Of a DNA stretch of 64,000 nucleotides, positions 21,966 through 33,695 are shown one piece after another. The stretch comes from Neocallimastix lanati (nom. inval.) (Eukaryota > Neocallimastigomycota > Neocallimastigomycetes > Neocallimastigales > Neocallimastigaceae), in contig JACVTC010000238.1 of assembly GCA_016946835.1 (NCBI GenBank), forward strand, positions 1 to 64,000, given 5' to 3'. Within the stretch, counting starts at the first letter, position 1. Each line of letters opens with the position of its first letter. A program made the position numbers and the translations under genes. Below the pieces are notes generated by a model, which saw only the letters and a list, made by a program, of their open reading frames with translations, did not search any database and was not told the origin of the DNA.

Positions 21966-22229
21966 CTTTTTGATGGGTGTGGGGCATTTCGCCAAATTGC
22001 ATTTCGCCAAGTTGCATTTCGCCAAATTGAGAATTATTAAATAAATAAATAAATAAAATTAAATATTACTAATATCGAATAAAAACAATTTTAAAAAAAA
22101 TTATTTTGAATTAATATTTATTTATTTATTCATTTATTTATATCAATACTCTACTTGTCGAAATGCAACCTGGCGAAAAGCAACTTGGGGAAATGCAACT
22201 TGGGGAAATGCAACTCTCCCCTTTTTGAT
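21966..22229. mobile_element. Foldback MITE with 9-bp target-site duplications
   Basis: A 246-bp element (21975-22220) is bordered by the direct repeat CTTTTTGAT at 21966-21974 and 22221-22229. Its ends are inverted repeats of about 60 bp built from degenerate 15-17-bp units: (TT)GCATTTCGCCAA(G) repeated three times at the left, and the reverse complement (GGCGAAATGCAA / GGGGAAATGCAA) repeated four times at the right. The AT-rich centre codes for nothing. Duplications of 9 bp and long TIRs are typical of Mutator-like elements; 8 bp would suggest hAT. It is non-autonomous, and no transposase is seen in the window. Confidence 0.75.
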
Positions 22230-23369
22230 TATCCTTTTTTTTATTATAATAAATTAAAGATTTTAGTTATTCATTTTTACAATTCTCATTCATAAAGTTT
22301 CAAAATAAATTTTATTTATGATTATTTTTTAATTATACTATAATTTTTCTAAAATTTATAAAAATGATCTATGAAAGACTTTAAATTTTATATTTTTTAC
22401 TTTCACCTTTTTAGATGATAAATAATTCATTATTTTTCTTTTTTTTCAGCAAATATTTCAGTTGAAATCGCAAACTGAGAATTTATTATTTATAATTTTT
22501 GGTAGTGAAAAAAATTAAAACAATTTTTAATTAATATTTCATTTAAAATTTTTTTTTTATGAATTAAAGTAATTCATAATAAATTCCAAGTGTGAGATTT
22601 AAATTGAATATTAGTTGAAAATAGAAAAAAATGAATTATTTAACATATAATAAAGTGAAAGTTAAAAATAATAAAAAATTAAACTAAAAAAGTAAAACAA
22701 TCTATATATATGTAGATAAATTATAAAAGATAAATAATAATTTAAATAATTTTTTTATTTACATATATATATAATTTTATTATTTTATGTCAAAAAAATA
22801 ATAAAATCATGATAATTTTTTATTATTTTATGTCAAAAAATAATAAAATCATAATAATTTTTTATTATTTTTTAATTAATAAAAATTATATTTATGAATA
22901 TTTTATTTTAAAAATTTTTGACTATTTCTAATAACAACTACTTATAGAATTCTTTGTTTATAATTTATTTTTTATTCAATAAAAACTTTAAATGTACACT
23001 CAAAAATAAACATAAATAAAAAATTACTTTATTTATTAAAAATAAAAAAAGAAATTTATGCGAATAATAAATATTATTAAATTAATTTATAATAAAAATT
23101 TTTTTATTTAGCTTTTATAAATTAAACTTAAAATTTATATATTCCAAAATTCCAGATTTAAGGAAGTAGCCATTTTTGTAATTAAATATAATTAAAATTT
23201 ACTTCTAATAATAGTTAATAATCTTTAATTTCCTTCCACATAATATCATAAACGATAGTTAAATCAATTTTATTCCATATGTAATATGAAATAAAAATAA
23301 GTGTAAAAAAATAATTTAACAAAGATAATAATCTTTGTTAAATTTTTATTTTATATCTATTTATTTTAA
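22230..23369. other. Intergenic AT-rich DNA with a hairpin-forming tandem pair
   Basis: No gene is supported. At 22774-22870 a unit of about 45 bp, TTTTATTATTTTATGTC then AAAAAATAATAAAATC, occurs twice in tandem. Each unit is itself an inverted repeat, so it could form hairpins. The rest is A/T-run DNA. Confidence 0.5.
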
Positions 23370-23610
23370 TAAATAATGATAATATGTAAAATCAAATTTT
23401 TAACTAATTTTAACTTTTAATTAGACCTAAATGAAATTCCATAATTACCATTTTTTAAAGTTAAATGTTTTGCTGAATTAAGAATGAATAAAAAAATAAT
23501 AAAAAATAAATAATTTACCTGAATACGATATACAAAAAATAATTAATTGTAAATAAACTTTATTAAAATTTCAAAATTTACTTTTTATTGTAAGCTTAAT
23601 TTTTATAAAT
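23370..23610 (+). promoter_or_regulatory. Conserved upstream block, copy A (before the 14-exon gene)
   Basis: This stretch (AACTAATTTTAACTTTTAATT, then CCTAAATGAAA, then TTAAATG-TTTTGCTGAATT, then AAACTTTATTAAAATTTC) lies 360-600 bp before the first exon of the spliced secreted gene. Closely similar blocks occur at about 32580-32800 and 45440-45680, in the same orientation and with the same order of sub-motifs. It may be a promoter or upstream part duplicated together with family members. Confidence 0.45.
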
Positions 23611-23969
23611 TCAATAATAATTTTATTTTTATTTTATTTATTATAATATTATTTATTAAAATTGTTTTTTTTTTTATATATTGTATATTAATTTTTATAT
23701 AAAACTTATGTTTGATTTTAGTTAACTCTATTATTGGAAACGATATAAATTTCATTTCAAGTTTTCAATCTTTTTTGAAAAACCAAAAAATAATAAAATA
23801 ATTTAATTATTCTAAAGAATAAATTATTGTATTAAAAAAAAATTTCCAATATAAATATTATTTGTAATAATTTTTGTATTATATTGTATATAATAAAACT
23901 TTTTTTTTTTGTTTTATAAACAATTAATATTAAATAGACAAAATAAATAAATTGTTTTAAATGCTTGGA

Positions 23970-26832
23970 ATGAAAATTTTAAGGTAAATACTTCCTTACG
24001 ATTTTATTCTCTTCTCCTTTTATTTATAGTTAAATTAATAAATAATAATTAAAAAAAATTAAATTCAATTAATAATATTGATATAAAATAATATTACTCT
24101 AATATATTATCAGTAGTATAAAAAAAAGATTAAAATAAATATCAATATATCAAATATTTAATATTATTACAATAGATTAGTCTTAATTCATAATTAATAA
24201 TTAGTAATTGACAATTAAATAATGAATATCCTTAACATTTTAACATTTATTTACTTTTTTATTCAACTTTAGTCTTGTTGTTGTCTTATTACTAAGTAAT
24301 ATTAGACCTACAAAAGCAGATCCTGTAACTGTAACAACAGGTAAATTAAACTAAATTTTTTATTTTTTTTTTTTTTGACCTATTCATTAAAATATTTATG
24401 AGATATACATGGAATTTTTTATTAAAAAATTATTTATTATATTCTAAACTAATTTAAAGATTTAACCGAATGTTCAAGTGCAACTATTCAAAATTGTAAT
24501 TCTACTAAAACTGCTAGCAAATATTGCTATAAAGATGACAAAATTTTCACATTAGATGAAGATGGCGCTTACACTATTGAAGAAGCAATAACATTAACGG
24601 CTGGAATTAAAATATTTGATTTTACAACAAAAGCTGAAGCGGTGACGACCGGTGCACTTGAAAATTTAGACACCATTGTTCTTTTTAATTGCGTTGAAAA
24701 TGGTACAGTGACATGTAAGAGAACCTATGGTTACGTAAAAACTGATACTAAGTCTTATCGTATTGGTGCTGATGGAAAAAATGAAGAGGTCGTAAGAGGA
24801 CCCGCTGACACTACATCAGGAGTTTTAAATCCAGCTAACTTCAAATTAAATGTATCAGGAGTCTCTAAACTCTTAGAGGGATATTTAGATTCCGATGTTT
24901 TCAAATTAAATGTAGAGAATGGGTTTGAATTTGTTGATTCTGGTTATATTGATTCAGTCTATTTAGTTGAATTAGCAGATAATGGTATATACTTATCCAC
25001 TGAAGATTATAATACAGCCATTGCTGCTTCTAAAACTCATATTGCTATCAACGCTGTCAGGAATGCTTTTGTTTTTGATAATACTTATGAAAGTATGAAT
25101 TTAAAAATTATTTATTATATTATTTAATATTATTTAATAATAATTATTATAATGATGATATTATTTATTTTCATTATAATAGTTGAATCTTAAATAGATA
25201 TTAAAATTATATTTATATGATTTTGATTTATTTAAATTTTTTATTTAATAAAATAAAAAAAATATAATAATAATAACAAAATTACTTGAATATTACCTAA
25301 ATGAAGAGGAAATAGAATGTGCCTTACATTATACTAGTAGTTTTTTAAAGCTTGATATAAAATATAAGTCCGCCAATAGTAGTCCTTTCGACAGTTTATA
25401 CAGTTGTACGAATGGTCTCTGTAAAATATCATCTGGTAAAATCGGTTTTTTTTTTTTTTATTTTTTTTATTTAATTCAATATAAAAAATTTTTTTAATTC
25501 AAATAAAAATTAAATATATATATGTATATTTATTTATATTCAAGTGAAATAAAAAATTAAAATAAACTTTTATAATTTTGAATTAAAATGAATAAAAACT
25601 TTTAAAAAAAAATTAAAATATATTAATCAAAAAAAAAAAAAATTTATAAATTTTCTATTGTATCATTTTTAAAAAGTAATTAGTTAAGGCTGGTAAATAC
25701 GTTTTTAAATATACTGTTGGATATCCGTTAGATTTATATGTTTGTGAAGGTAATCCAATAATTTGTGAAAATGAAGATGGAACTATTGATGGTATTAAGG
25801 TTTTCAAAGAATATAACGATGAAAATGGTAATACTTTGTTCAAATTAATTGAAAATTTAGATTCTCTCGATCCTGAAAATGAAAAATATCAAATATACCA
25901 TTGTAAAAATAGTTACTGTGATCGTACCAGTGGCTATATGAACTATGGAAAAGATCTCGTTAATACATGTAAATGTACTGAAAATGATAACTGTACTGTT
26001 CAATCTGGAACAGATGAGACAGGATTAACAGGAAATGCTGGTACATTAAAGTACTCAGGCAGTGGTTTTACTTATACAGCTAAAAGTGGTGAACCTAAAG
26101 ATATTACTAGTGAAAATGACTATTTCTTTGTTGATTCAAATTCCAATTATGATTACATTCTATTCAGCAACGCAAACTTTGTAGCTTTTGATAAATTTGG
26201 TAAATTTATTTAAAAAAAAAAAAGATATTCAAATTAAAAATATAATTAAAATTAAACAAAGAATTTTATAAAAATAAAAAAAAATATATTACTATTTTAT
26301 TAATATTTATATAAATATATATTATTTAATTCCATTTTTTAATTTTTTTAAATTTATTTCAAATTATATATTTATTTTTTTTTTATTATTATAACTAACA
26401 ATTTATATTTATATTTATATTTATTATAAATAATTCATATTTAAATAATTTTTTTTAATTAAAAAAATAAAAAAAAAAATGGAATATAGTTTTTATTTAT
26501 GTGTAAACTAAAATTTAGTTAAAAAGAATTGGAATTCTAGCATATACATCACTATTAGTACAAATGTCGTTGGTAAAGGTGCTGAAAATTGTAATTCTAA
26601 TATTTATTATCGCTATGTTATTGATTATACCGAAATAAATAGTTATTATTCATTTGCATGTAAGTTATTTTTAATAAAAATTACAAATATAATTTAAACT
26701 AAAATATTAAATAACGAATTCTTTTAAGATATAAAAATTACTATATTCGTTTTTGTAGAACATATTTTAATTTTTAATTTTTTATTTTAAAAAAAAAATC
26801 AATATCTATATTAAACCTTTTGTATTTTTATT

Positions 26833-26864
<32 letters not shown>

Positions 26865-29800
26865 GGTAAAAACCCTGAGGCCACTACTGGAAATTGTAAT
26901 TATTGTTTTTCTTCATATCAAATTTAAATTATTTATTTATGTTAATTATAAAAATATTTCATAATTTAGTTTTTATTTGTTTTTTAATTTTATTTTAATT
27001 TTAATTTTAATTTTCATATTCTTAATTAATTACAGTTTTGACAGAATGTGAAAATGCAACTATTAAAAGTTGCAGTTCAGGTAAAGAGGCAAGCAAGTAT
27101 TGTTATAAAGATAACAAAATCTATTCATTAGATGATGATGGAGCTTGTACTACTGCAGAACCAATAACCATATCATCGAAGGAAGGGGTTAAAATTTTTG
27201 ATTTTACAACAATGAACGAAGCTGATACTACAAGCGAACTTTCAAATTTAGAAAAAATTGTACTTTTTAATTGCTCTTATGATGATAGAATTGGGTATAT
27301 TCAATGTGTAAGAACCTATGGTTATGTAAAAACTGGTACTAATTATTATCGTATTGGAGCTGATGGAAAAAATGAAGAGGTTGTAGAAGGAAACGCTGAT
27401 ACCACAGCTGGAGTTTTAAATCCTGCTACTTTTAAATTAAATATTGAGGATGGTGTTGAATTTGTTTCTGATGAAAATGCTTCAAACTATTTTGTCAAAT
27501 TAGCAAATAATGGTATATTTTTATCCGTTGAAGATTATAATAATGCCATTGTTGGATCTAATACACATATTATTATCAAGGCGGTCAGTAATACTTTTAT
27601 TATTGAAAATTTATATGGTGGTATGAATTAAGTTAAAAGAATTATATATTATATTTTTAAATATTATTTTTATAATACCTACTATAATAATATTATTTTA
27701 TTAAAATAAATTGAATAATAAATATTTTAATATTAATTTTTTTAATTAAAATTTAATATATTGATATAAAAAAAAAAATAAAACAAATAAAAGGAGAATT
27801 CTATGCCTTAAAATCTAAATATATTAATTCAAGTAAGGTTATTGATTCCTTCGACAAAGTATACATATGTAATATTGATGGTCTATGTAGAATATCTGTA
27901 TCAATTGGTAATTTTTTTTTTTTTTGTTTTTTAAAATTTTTTTAAAATTAATATTTTAATTCTTATATAATTCAAAGTTTTAATATTTATATATATAAAT
28001 TTATACGAATTCAAACAAATTAAAATTAAAATAAACTTTTTTTATTTAATGAAAAATAAAAAAGCATATTTTAAAAAATAAAATTTTATTAATCAAATAA
28101 AATATATATATAATATTAATATTATATCATTATTAAAAATTAAATAGTTGAGACTGGTATATTTAATTTACATAATCGTCTTTATGTTTGTGAAGGTAAT
28201 CCAATAGTTTGTAGTAAAGATGATGGAACAAATGATGGTTTAAATGTTTTTAAAGTATATGATCTTGACGGAAATGGTGATATTTTACTCAAATTAACAG
28301 AAGATTTAGCTTCTGTCGATCTTGAAAGTGAAAAATATCAATTATTTAATTGTAAATCTGCTGATTGTAGGAGTACCAAAGGATATATCAAATATGGAGA
28401 AGGTTTCTCTAGTATAGGAAGATGTCCTAATAATGCTGATTGTACTGTTCAAGCAGAAGCAGATAATAAAGGACTTGAAGGACTTCACAGTATCCATAGT
28501 ACATTAAAATACTCGGGTACTGGTTTTACTTATACAATCCAAGACGGCTCACCTAAAGATATTACATCTGGTAATGATTATTTCTTTTTATATGAAGGAT
28601 ATGATTATGATTACATTAGCTTCAGCAATGAAAACATTGTAGCTTTCAATACCAATGGTAAATTTATTAAAAAAAAGTTTCAAATATTAGAAAAAAAATA
28701 AGAAATAAATAAAAAAATAGTTTTTTCATTATTGTTTAATTTTATTATCATTAATTTTGTGTTTTTTTTTTTAAAATTTTTTGATTGCTTTTTTAAATTT
28801 ATTTTCAATTTTATAATTAGTTTTATTTATTTATTTTTTTCATATATTTTTTATAAATAATTCTTATATTTTAATATTAATAATATTAATAAAGAATTTT
28901 TAATGTTACTCTTTCTTAATTATTTTATACACTAAAATTTTAAAGTTGGAAATGGACCTTTATACATCAATGCTAGCACTAATGTTATTGTTAGTGGTAT
29001 TGAAAATTGCAATTCTGATATATATTATAAATACATCAATAAATATGGAAATTTTGAATTTGATTCAGCTAATTGTAAGTATTTTTTGATAAAAATAAAA
29101 TGTACAATTTAAACTTCTGAATAAAATAAAAAAAATAATTGAAAATAAATTTTTAAAAATTATTTTATTTTTATTTTCATTTTAATAGAATATATTTTAA
29201 ATTTATATTATTTCTTTTTTTTTTTTTAAAAAAAATAATTAATAATTATATATTATAATTTAATAATATTTTTTTCACATAAAAAAAAAAGGTATAAATC
29301 TAGGTTTCAATTGTCCATTGTCAAATAATAATGCAATCATAGATGATATTCATACATTAGATGAAAATGGTGCTTGTTCTACTATACAAGAAGTAACATT
29401 AACAGAAGGTGTTAAAATATTTGATTTAACAACAAAAGCTGAAATTAAAGTTGCGTACGACCTTTCGAATTTAGAATCAATAGTTCTTTTGAATTGCTTT
29501 TATATTGGCAAAATTATGCAGTTTCAATGTAAAAGAACCTATGGTTATGTTATGACATATAGCGATGAATATTTTAGAATTGGAGCTGATGGAAAGAATG
29601 AAGAGATTGAATTTGGAGACCCTGACACCACAGTTGGAGTTTTAAATCCAGCTACCTTCAAATTAAACATATCGGGAGCTGTTAATTCCAATGGTAAAGT
29701 TTTAGATCTAGCTACTTTCCAATTAAACTTTGAGGATGGTGTTGAATTTAGTGATGAATCCAGTGCTTCTGTCTATTTAGTCAAATTAGAAGATAACGGT

Positions 29801-31340
29801 ATATTTTTATCTTCTGAAGATTATAATACTGCCATTACAAATTCTAAAACTCATATTTGGATCATATCTGTTAGTAATACTTTTGTTTTTGATAACATTT
29901 TTAATGGTATGTATATTACGATTTTATAAACAGCATTTTAAGTTTTGGATTAAATTAAATTATGATTTTTTATATTATTTTTAAAGTAATTATAATAATA
30001 AATATTAATTATTTACTTTAATTAAAATATTTGAATCTTTAATTATTAACAAATATAATTAATATTATTATAATATTTTTTAATTATATATTAATTTAAT
30101 AAAATGAAATAAAAAAATAAATATAAAAATAAAATTACATATATATCATATAGATGATCAATTGTGTGCCTTACTTTTAACTGATAGTTATATTTCAGTG
30201 AATAATAGAATTGGATATTATGATTTTGAACTATGTGAAATACCTATATCATATGGTAAGTTTTTTTTTTTTTTATAATAATTCTAAATTTTTTTTAATT
30301 CAATTCAAAAGAATTAAAATTAAATTTATTTATTGTATAAAAAAGATAAAAAAAAATAAATGTATTAGAAAAAAAAATTTCTTAAATAATAATTTTTAAA
30401 TCCGTAAATTAAAATTTAAATTTCAATTTTTTTTTTATTTTTAAAAATCAATATTCATTTATTATTATTATAATTTTTTTATGTCATATCTAAATTAATT
30501 ATTACTAAGAGTTAAAAAAATTTATAATTTATTCTTTTTTTATTTTTATTTTCATTTTTTTTATTTATTTTATTTTAATTTTATTTACTCATTACGTATA
30601 AATATATTTATATAATACCATTTAAAGCTACTGAAAATGAAAATGAAAATGAAGAAGAAAAAGAAGAAGAAAATAAAGAAGAAAGTGAAAATGAAAATGA
30701 AAATGAAAATGAAAATGAACAAGAAAATAATAAAGAAAATGAAGAAGAAAATGAAGAAGAAGATATAGAAATAGAAAATGGTGTTATTGGCTATATTATT
30801 TCTGATGAAAATAATATTTCTATTTGTAAACGAAATTCAAAGAATATAATTTGTGAGGAATATACAATTACGGAAACCTCATGTACTTCAGATAATATAG
30901 GAAAATTATTTAAAAATAATGAAAAGAATTCTAATGAAAAGACTTCTAGTGAAGAAACTCCTAATGAAGAAAATTCTAATGAAAAGATTTCCATTTGTCT
31001 CAACTATTCAGATAAAGAATATAGTGTAGAATTAAATGATGGTAATCAAGGAAATTATGTATTATATAAGTCTTCTACTACAAATGAAATTTTCGGTACC
31101 AGTTATAATAAGCCATATGTTATTATTACTGTTAATAAGGACTCTGTTTTATTAAATACTAAATACACAAATGGATTAAGGTATGTATATATTAATAAGG
31201 AAGGAAGTTCAGCATCCTCAATGTACAAAATCATGAATAAAGGAGATAACTGTCCAAAGGATATAGAAAATTCATCAGTTTTGATTGAAGAAAGTATATT
31301 AGAATTAGAATGTGACAATGGATTATGTTCTGAACCTTGA
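23970..31340 (+). CDS. Secreted scaffoldin-like modular protein, 14 exons, about 1,432 residues
   Basis: Assembled here from splice sites and reading frame. Exons: 23970-23983, 24273-24340, 24460-25092, 25307-25435, 25684-26199, 26519-26659, 26866-26895, 27036-27620, 27794-27907, 28148-28657, 28946-29074, 29292-29906, 30154-30255, 30628-31340. Total 4,299 nt, in frame throughout. Exons 1-2 give a signal peptide (MKIL-SLVVVLLLLSN, cleavage near TKAD). From exon 2 onward every intron sits in phase 1. The body is a tandem series of exon types: A (exons 3, 8, 12: YCYKD, LDEDGA, KIFDFTT, C-x(6-8)-C-RTYGYV), B (4, 9, 13), C (5, 10: LYVCEGNPI, YQIYHC), D (6, 11) and a 10-residue exon E (7). The last exon holds a Glu/Asn stretch and a 7-Cys cap. 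Exon A matches a stretch of the giant scaffoldin near residues 1,710-1,810 (YCLYNG, MFDVTS, C..TYGYI). Function unknown; a secreted scaffoldin relative is the best reading. Exon edges, mainly of exons 1, 4 and 7, need cDNA. Confidence 0.75.
24460..26895 (+). repeat. Exon cassette 1 (A-B-C-D-E) of the 14-exon gene
   Basis: Five exons (24460-25092, 25307-25435, 25684-26199, 26519-26659, 26866-26895), each with phase 1 at both ends. The same order recurs in cassette 2, where exon A is 27036-27620. Exon lengths are close: A 633 vs 585 vs 615 nt, B 129 vs 114 vs 102 nt, C 516 vs 510 nt, D 141 vs 129 nt. Exon A of this copy carries an extra stretch (FKLNVSGVSKLLE) that repeats the neighbouring FKLNV unit. 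Confidence 0.7.
27036..29074 (+). repeat. Exon cassette 2 (A-B-C-D) of the 14-exon gene
   Basis: Exons 27036-27620, 27794-27907, 28148-28657 and 28946-29074 repeat the order and phase of cassette 1. Introns keep similar positions but differ in length. Exon D ends AAT-T|GTAAGT as in cassette 1 (GCA-T|GTAAGT). No separate small E exon precedes cassette 3: its first exon starts with the same GT-ATA/GT-AAA join, so E and A are fused there. Confidence 0.7.
29292..30255 (+). repeat. Exon cassette 3 (A-B only) of the 14-exon gene
   Basis: Exons 29292-29906 and 30154-30255 are types A and B; C and D are absent before the terminal exon. The A exon has lost the LTEC ... YCYKD part present in the other two and joins directly from an E-like start to LDENGAC. 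It carries its own doubled FKLN/FQLN stretch. This looks like a shortened third copy. Confidence 0.65.
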
Positions 31341-33545
31341 AATATTTTATTTCTTTATTAAAATTAAAAGTAACATAATTTTTTTTTATATTTTTTAAAG
31401 TTTAAGAAAATTAATTTTTATAAATTAAATTTAACTTAAAATTAAACTCATTTAAAATTTCATCAAACTTTAATTTATAATATTATTGTAAATAGTAAGT
31501 AAATCAATAAATATTGTTAAAGTTCTTGTTAAAAAAGTAAAAGGTTCGTTTTATTTATATTTATAGAAAATGAAAATCTAATTTCGTCTATTTTATTAAA
31601 AGGAGTTGTTGTTGAAGAGATTTATATTATAAAATATTTATAGTTATTTTATTAAGGTTACACAAATATATTATTAGTCTTATACCTGAAAATATATAGA
31701 TTAAAATATATCACAAAACTCCTTAATATTATATATATTCAAAACTTCAATATTTATATTTTAACAGTTCTAAATAATTGCCAATGGAATAATTAAAATA
31801 TAATAATAAAAATTTTTTTTTATCATTTATTAAATTTGATTTCTTTAGTAAAATAACTTAAAAATATTTCAATATAATAATTTTTTATATTGTTTAAAGT
31901 TTAAAAAATTTTTATTTTTTAATAAAATTTAGATTATTTTAATTTATTTTAAATTAATTTAATTTGAAATTTCCCACAAACATTAATTTATAATATTTTA
32001 TATTTTAATTAATAAAAAAAAACTTTTTATATTCAAAAAAGGAAAAAAAATTAATTTTTAATTTTTATTATTAAACTTTATAAATTAATTTATATATAAT
32101 TTAATATTCAAAAAAATATTTATTTTATTTATATTAATTTTATTTAATAGTTTTTTATTTTTATTTTTTTTTTGTTTATATTTTGTGATAATTTTTTATG
32201 CAATTCGTTGTTTATAACTTTAATTTTTAAAAAAATGAAAACATTTTAACTTAAAAAAAGCACTTAAGCATAAAAACTGATAGTAAAATAAATTTACATA
32301 ATCTAATAAAAATTAAAAATTTATACTTTAAATATAATTAAAAATAAATAAAAAATAGATATTAATATTACAAATAATTTTATAATAATCTAAATAATGA
32401 TTTATAATAATAAAAGAAAAGAAAATAAAATAATTTTTGAATATTTTTAATTTTCTTATATAAAACAGATACAATAAAAAAATATTATTATTTCTATTTT
32501 TTTGAACTTGATATTAAAATATTATTATTTCTAATTTTTTGAATTTGATATTAAAAAAAATATGATTAAAATATTAACTAAATAATGATAATATAAAAAT
32601 TTAAATTTTGAATTATTTTAACTTTTAATTATTCCTAAATGTAAATTTAAAGTTATCTATTCTTAAGTAGAATGCTTTAATGAATTAAAATTAAAAGAAA
32701 ATAATAAAGTAAAATAATAACAAACTTTATTAAGATTTTAAATTTTCTTATTTTTCTTAAATGCTTTTTATTTGAAATTAACTTTTTATAATTTATTGAA
32801 TTCAAATTTTAAATCCTCAATTTTATATAATAAGGAATTTTTGAGTATTTCCATATGAGTGTTATTTAAATATTTCATAAATTATTTTGTGATTGAATAT
32901 ATTCTAATTTTATAAATTTTTTTTTTCTCTAATATAATGAATTCTAGGTTTTGCTTTGATTTTTGCTGTTGAAGATAGCACTTTGCTATTTATTTTTATT
33001 TTAATTTATATAATATGATAATATTATTCTTTCATTAAGTTTAACTGACTAGCTTAAATTAATTACATAAAAGATTAATAAATTTAAAAATTTTCTAATT
33101 TTTTTTGTTTATTTATTTGATTTTTGTTCTAAGTGGAATACTATATGTAGAGAAAATTATTAAAGCAATTATAGATAATACAATTTTTTTCGTTTGAGTA
33201 ATGTTAATTTTATATACAGAATTTTATCAATATTAATCATTTATTATTATTGATAAAAATTTATTGACTTTTTTATGAATAAAAAATTTCATTTAATACA
33301 AATTTAATACTTCTTCTTTCAATTTTTATACATATTCTATTTTTTTTTGTTAATAATAATAAAGATAATACTAATAATAAATAATAAATTATAATAATTA
33401 TTATTATTATTTATTATAATCATAATAGTAATAATACTAATAATACTAATACAAATAATAATTAATTATTAATTAAAAATCAGCTTAATTTAATAGAATA
33501 AACTTGTAAAATCTTTTTATTTGACTATTTTTTTTAAGTGAATAC
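31341..33545. other. Intergenic DNA with repeat X copies and upstream block copy B
   Basis: No intact gene. It holds a partial X repeat at about 31385-31500, a fuller X at about 31846-32090, and the conserved upstream block (copy B) at about 32580-32800. Some 150 bp after block B, at about 32946-32985, a short open stretch reads GFALIFAVEDS right after TTCTAG. It sits where a signal-peptide exon would be expected by analogy with the 14-exon gene, but no further exon can be followed. A decayed family member is possible. Confidence 0.4.
32580..32800 (+). promoter_or_regulatory. Conserved upstream block, copy B
   Basis: Similar to copy A: AATAATGATAATAT, then TTTTAACTTTTAATT, CCTAAATG, GAATGCTTTAATGAATT and AACTTTATTAAGATTTT in the same order. 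No intact gene follows, so this copy may be an orphan left by loss of a paralogue. Confidence 0.4.
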
Positions 33546-33695
33546 ATGAGAATAAAAATTCTTGGGACCAATGGTAAAGGTTCAACAGACTATTTAATTA
33601 ATATAAACATAATAGATTGTGGAAAAATACGAATCGATATAAGAGGAGTAATATATCAGAAAACAAATAATAGTCTTACTCAATCTGTGTATTGA
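33546..33695 (+). pseudogene. Short fragment resembling the start of a metallo-beta-lactamase-fold protein
   Basis: A 49-codon frame starts MRIKILGTNGKGSTDYLI and continues to NIIDCGKIRIDIRG before a stop. A beta strand with LGT-x-G, a short loop and then (L/I)IDCG is how many MBL-fold hydrolases begin. The HxHxDH metal site, which would lie downstream, is not found in any frame nearby. Base composition is visibly richer than its surroundings. It is best read as a broken host gene fragment; chance is possible. Confidence 0.35.

Noticed and set aside
22774-22870. A CRISPR-like or satellite array
   Set aside because: Only two AT-rich hairpin units, no spacers and no expansion.
24223-24273. Translation start at the ATG at 24223 for the spliced gene
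   Set aside because: That frame stops after 16 codons and does not join the signal-peptide frame. Starting at 23970 with an intron ending TTTAG at 24272 gives a perfect signal peptide.
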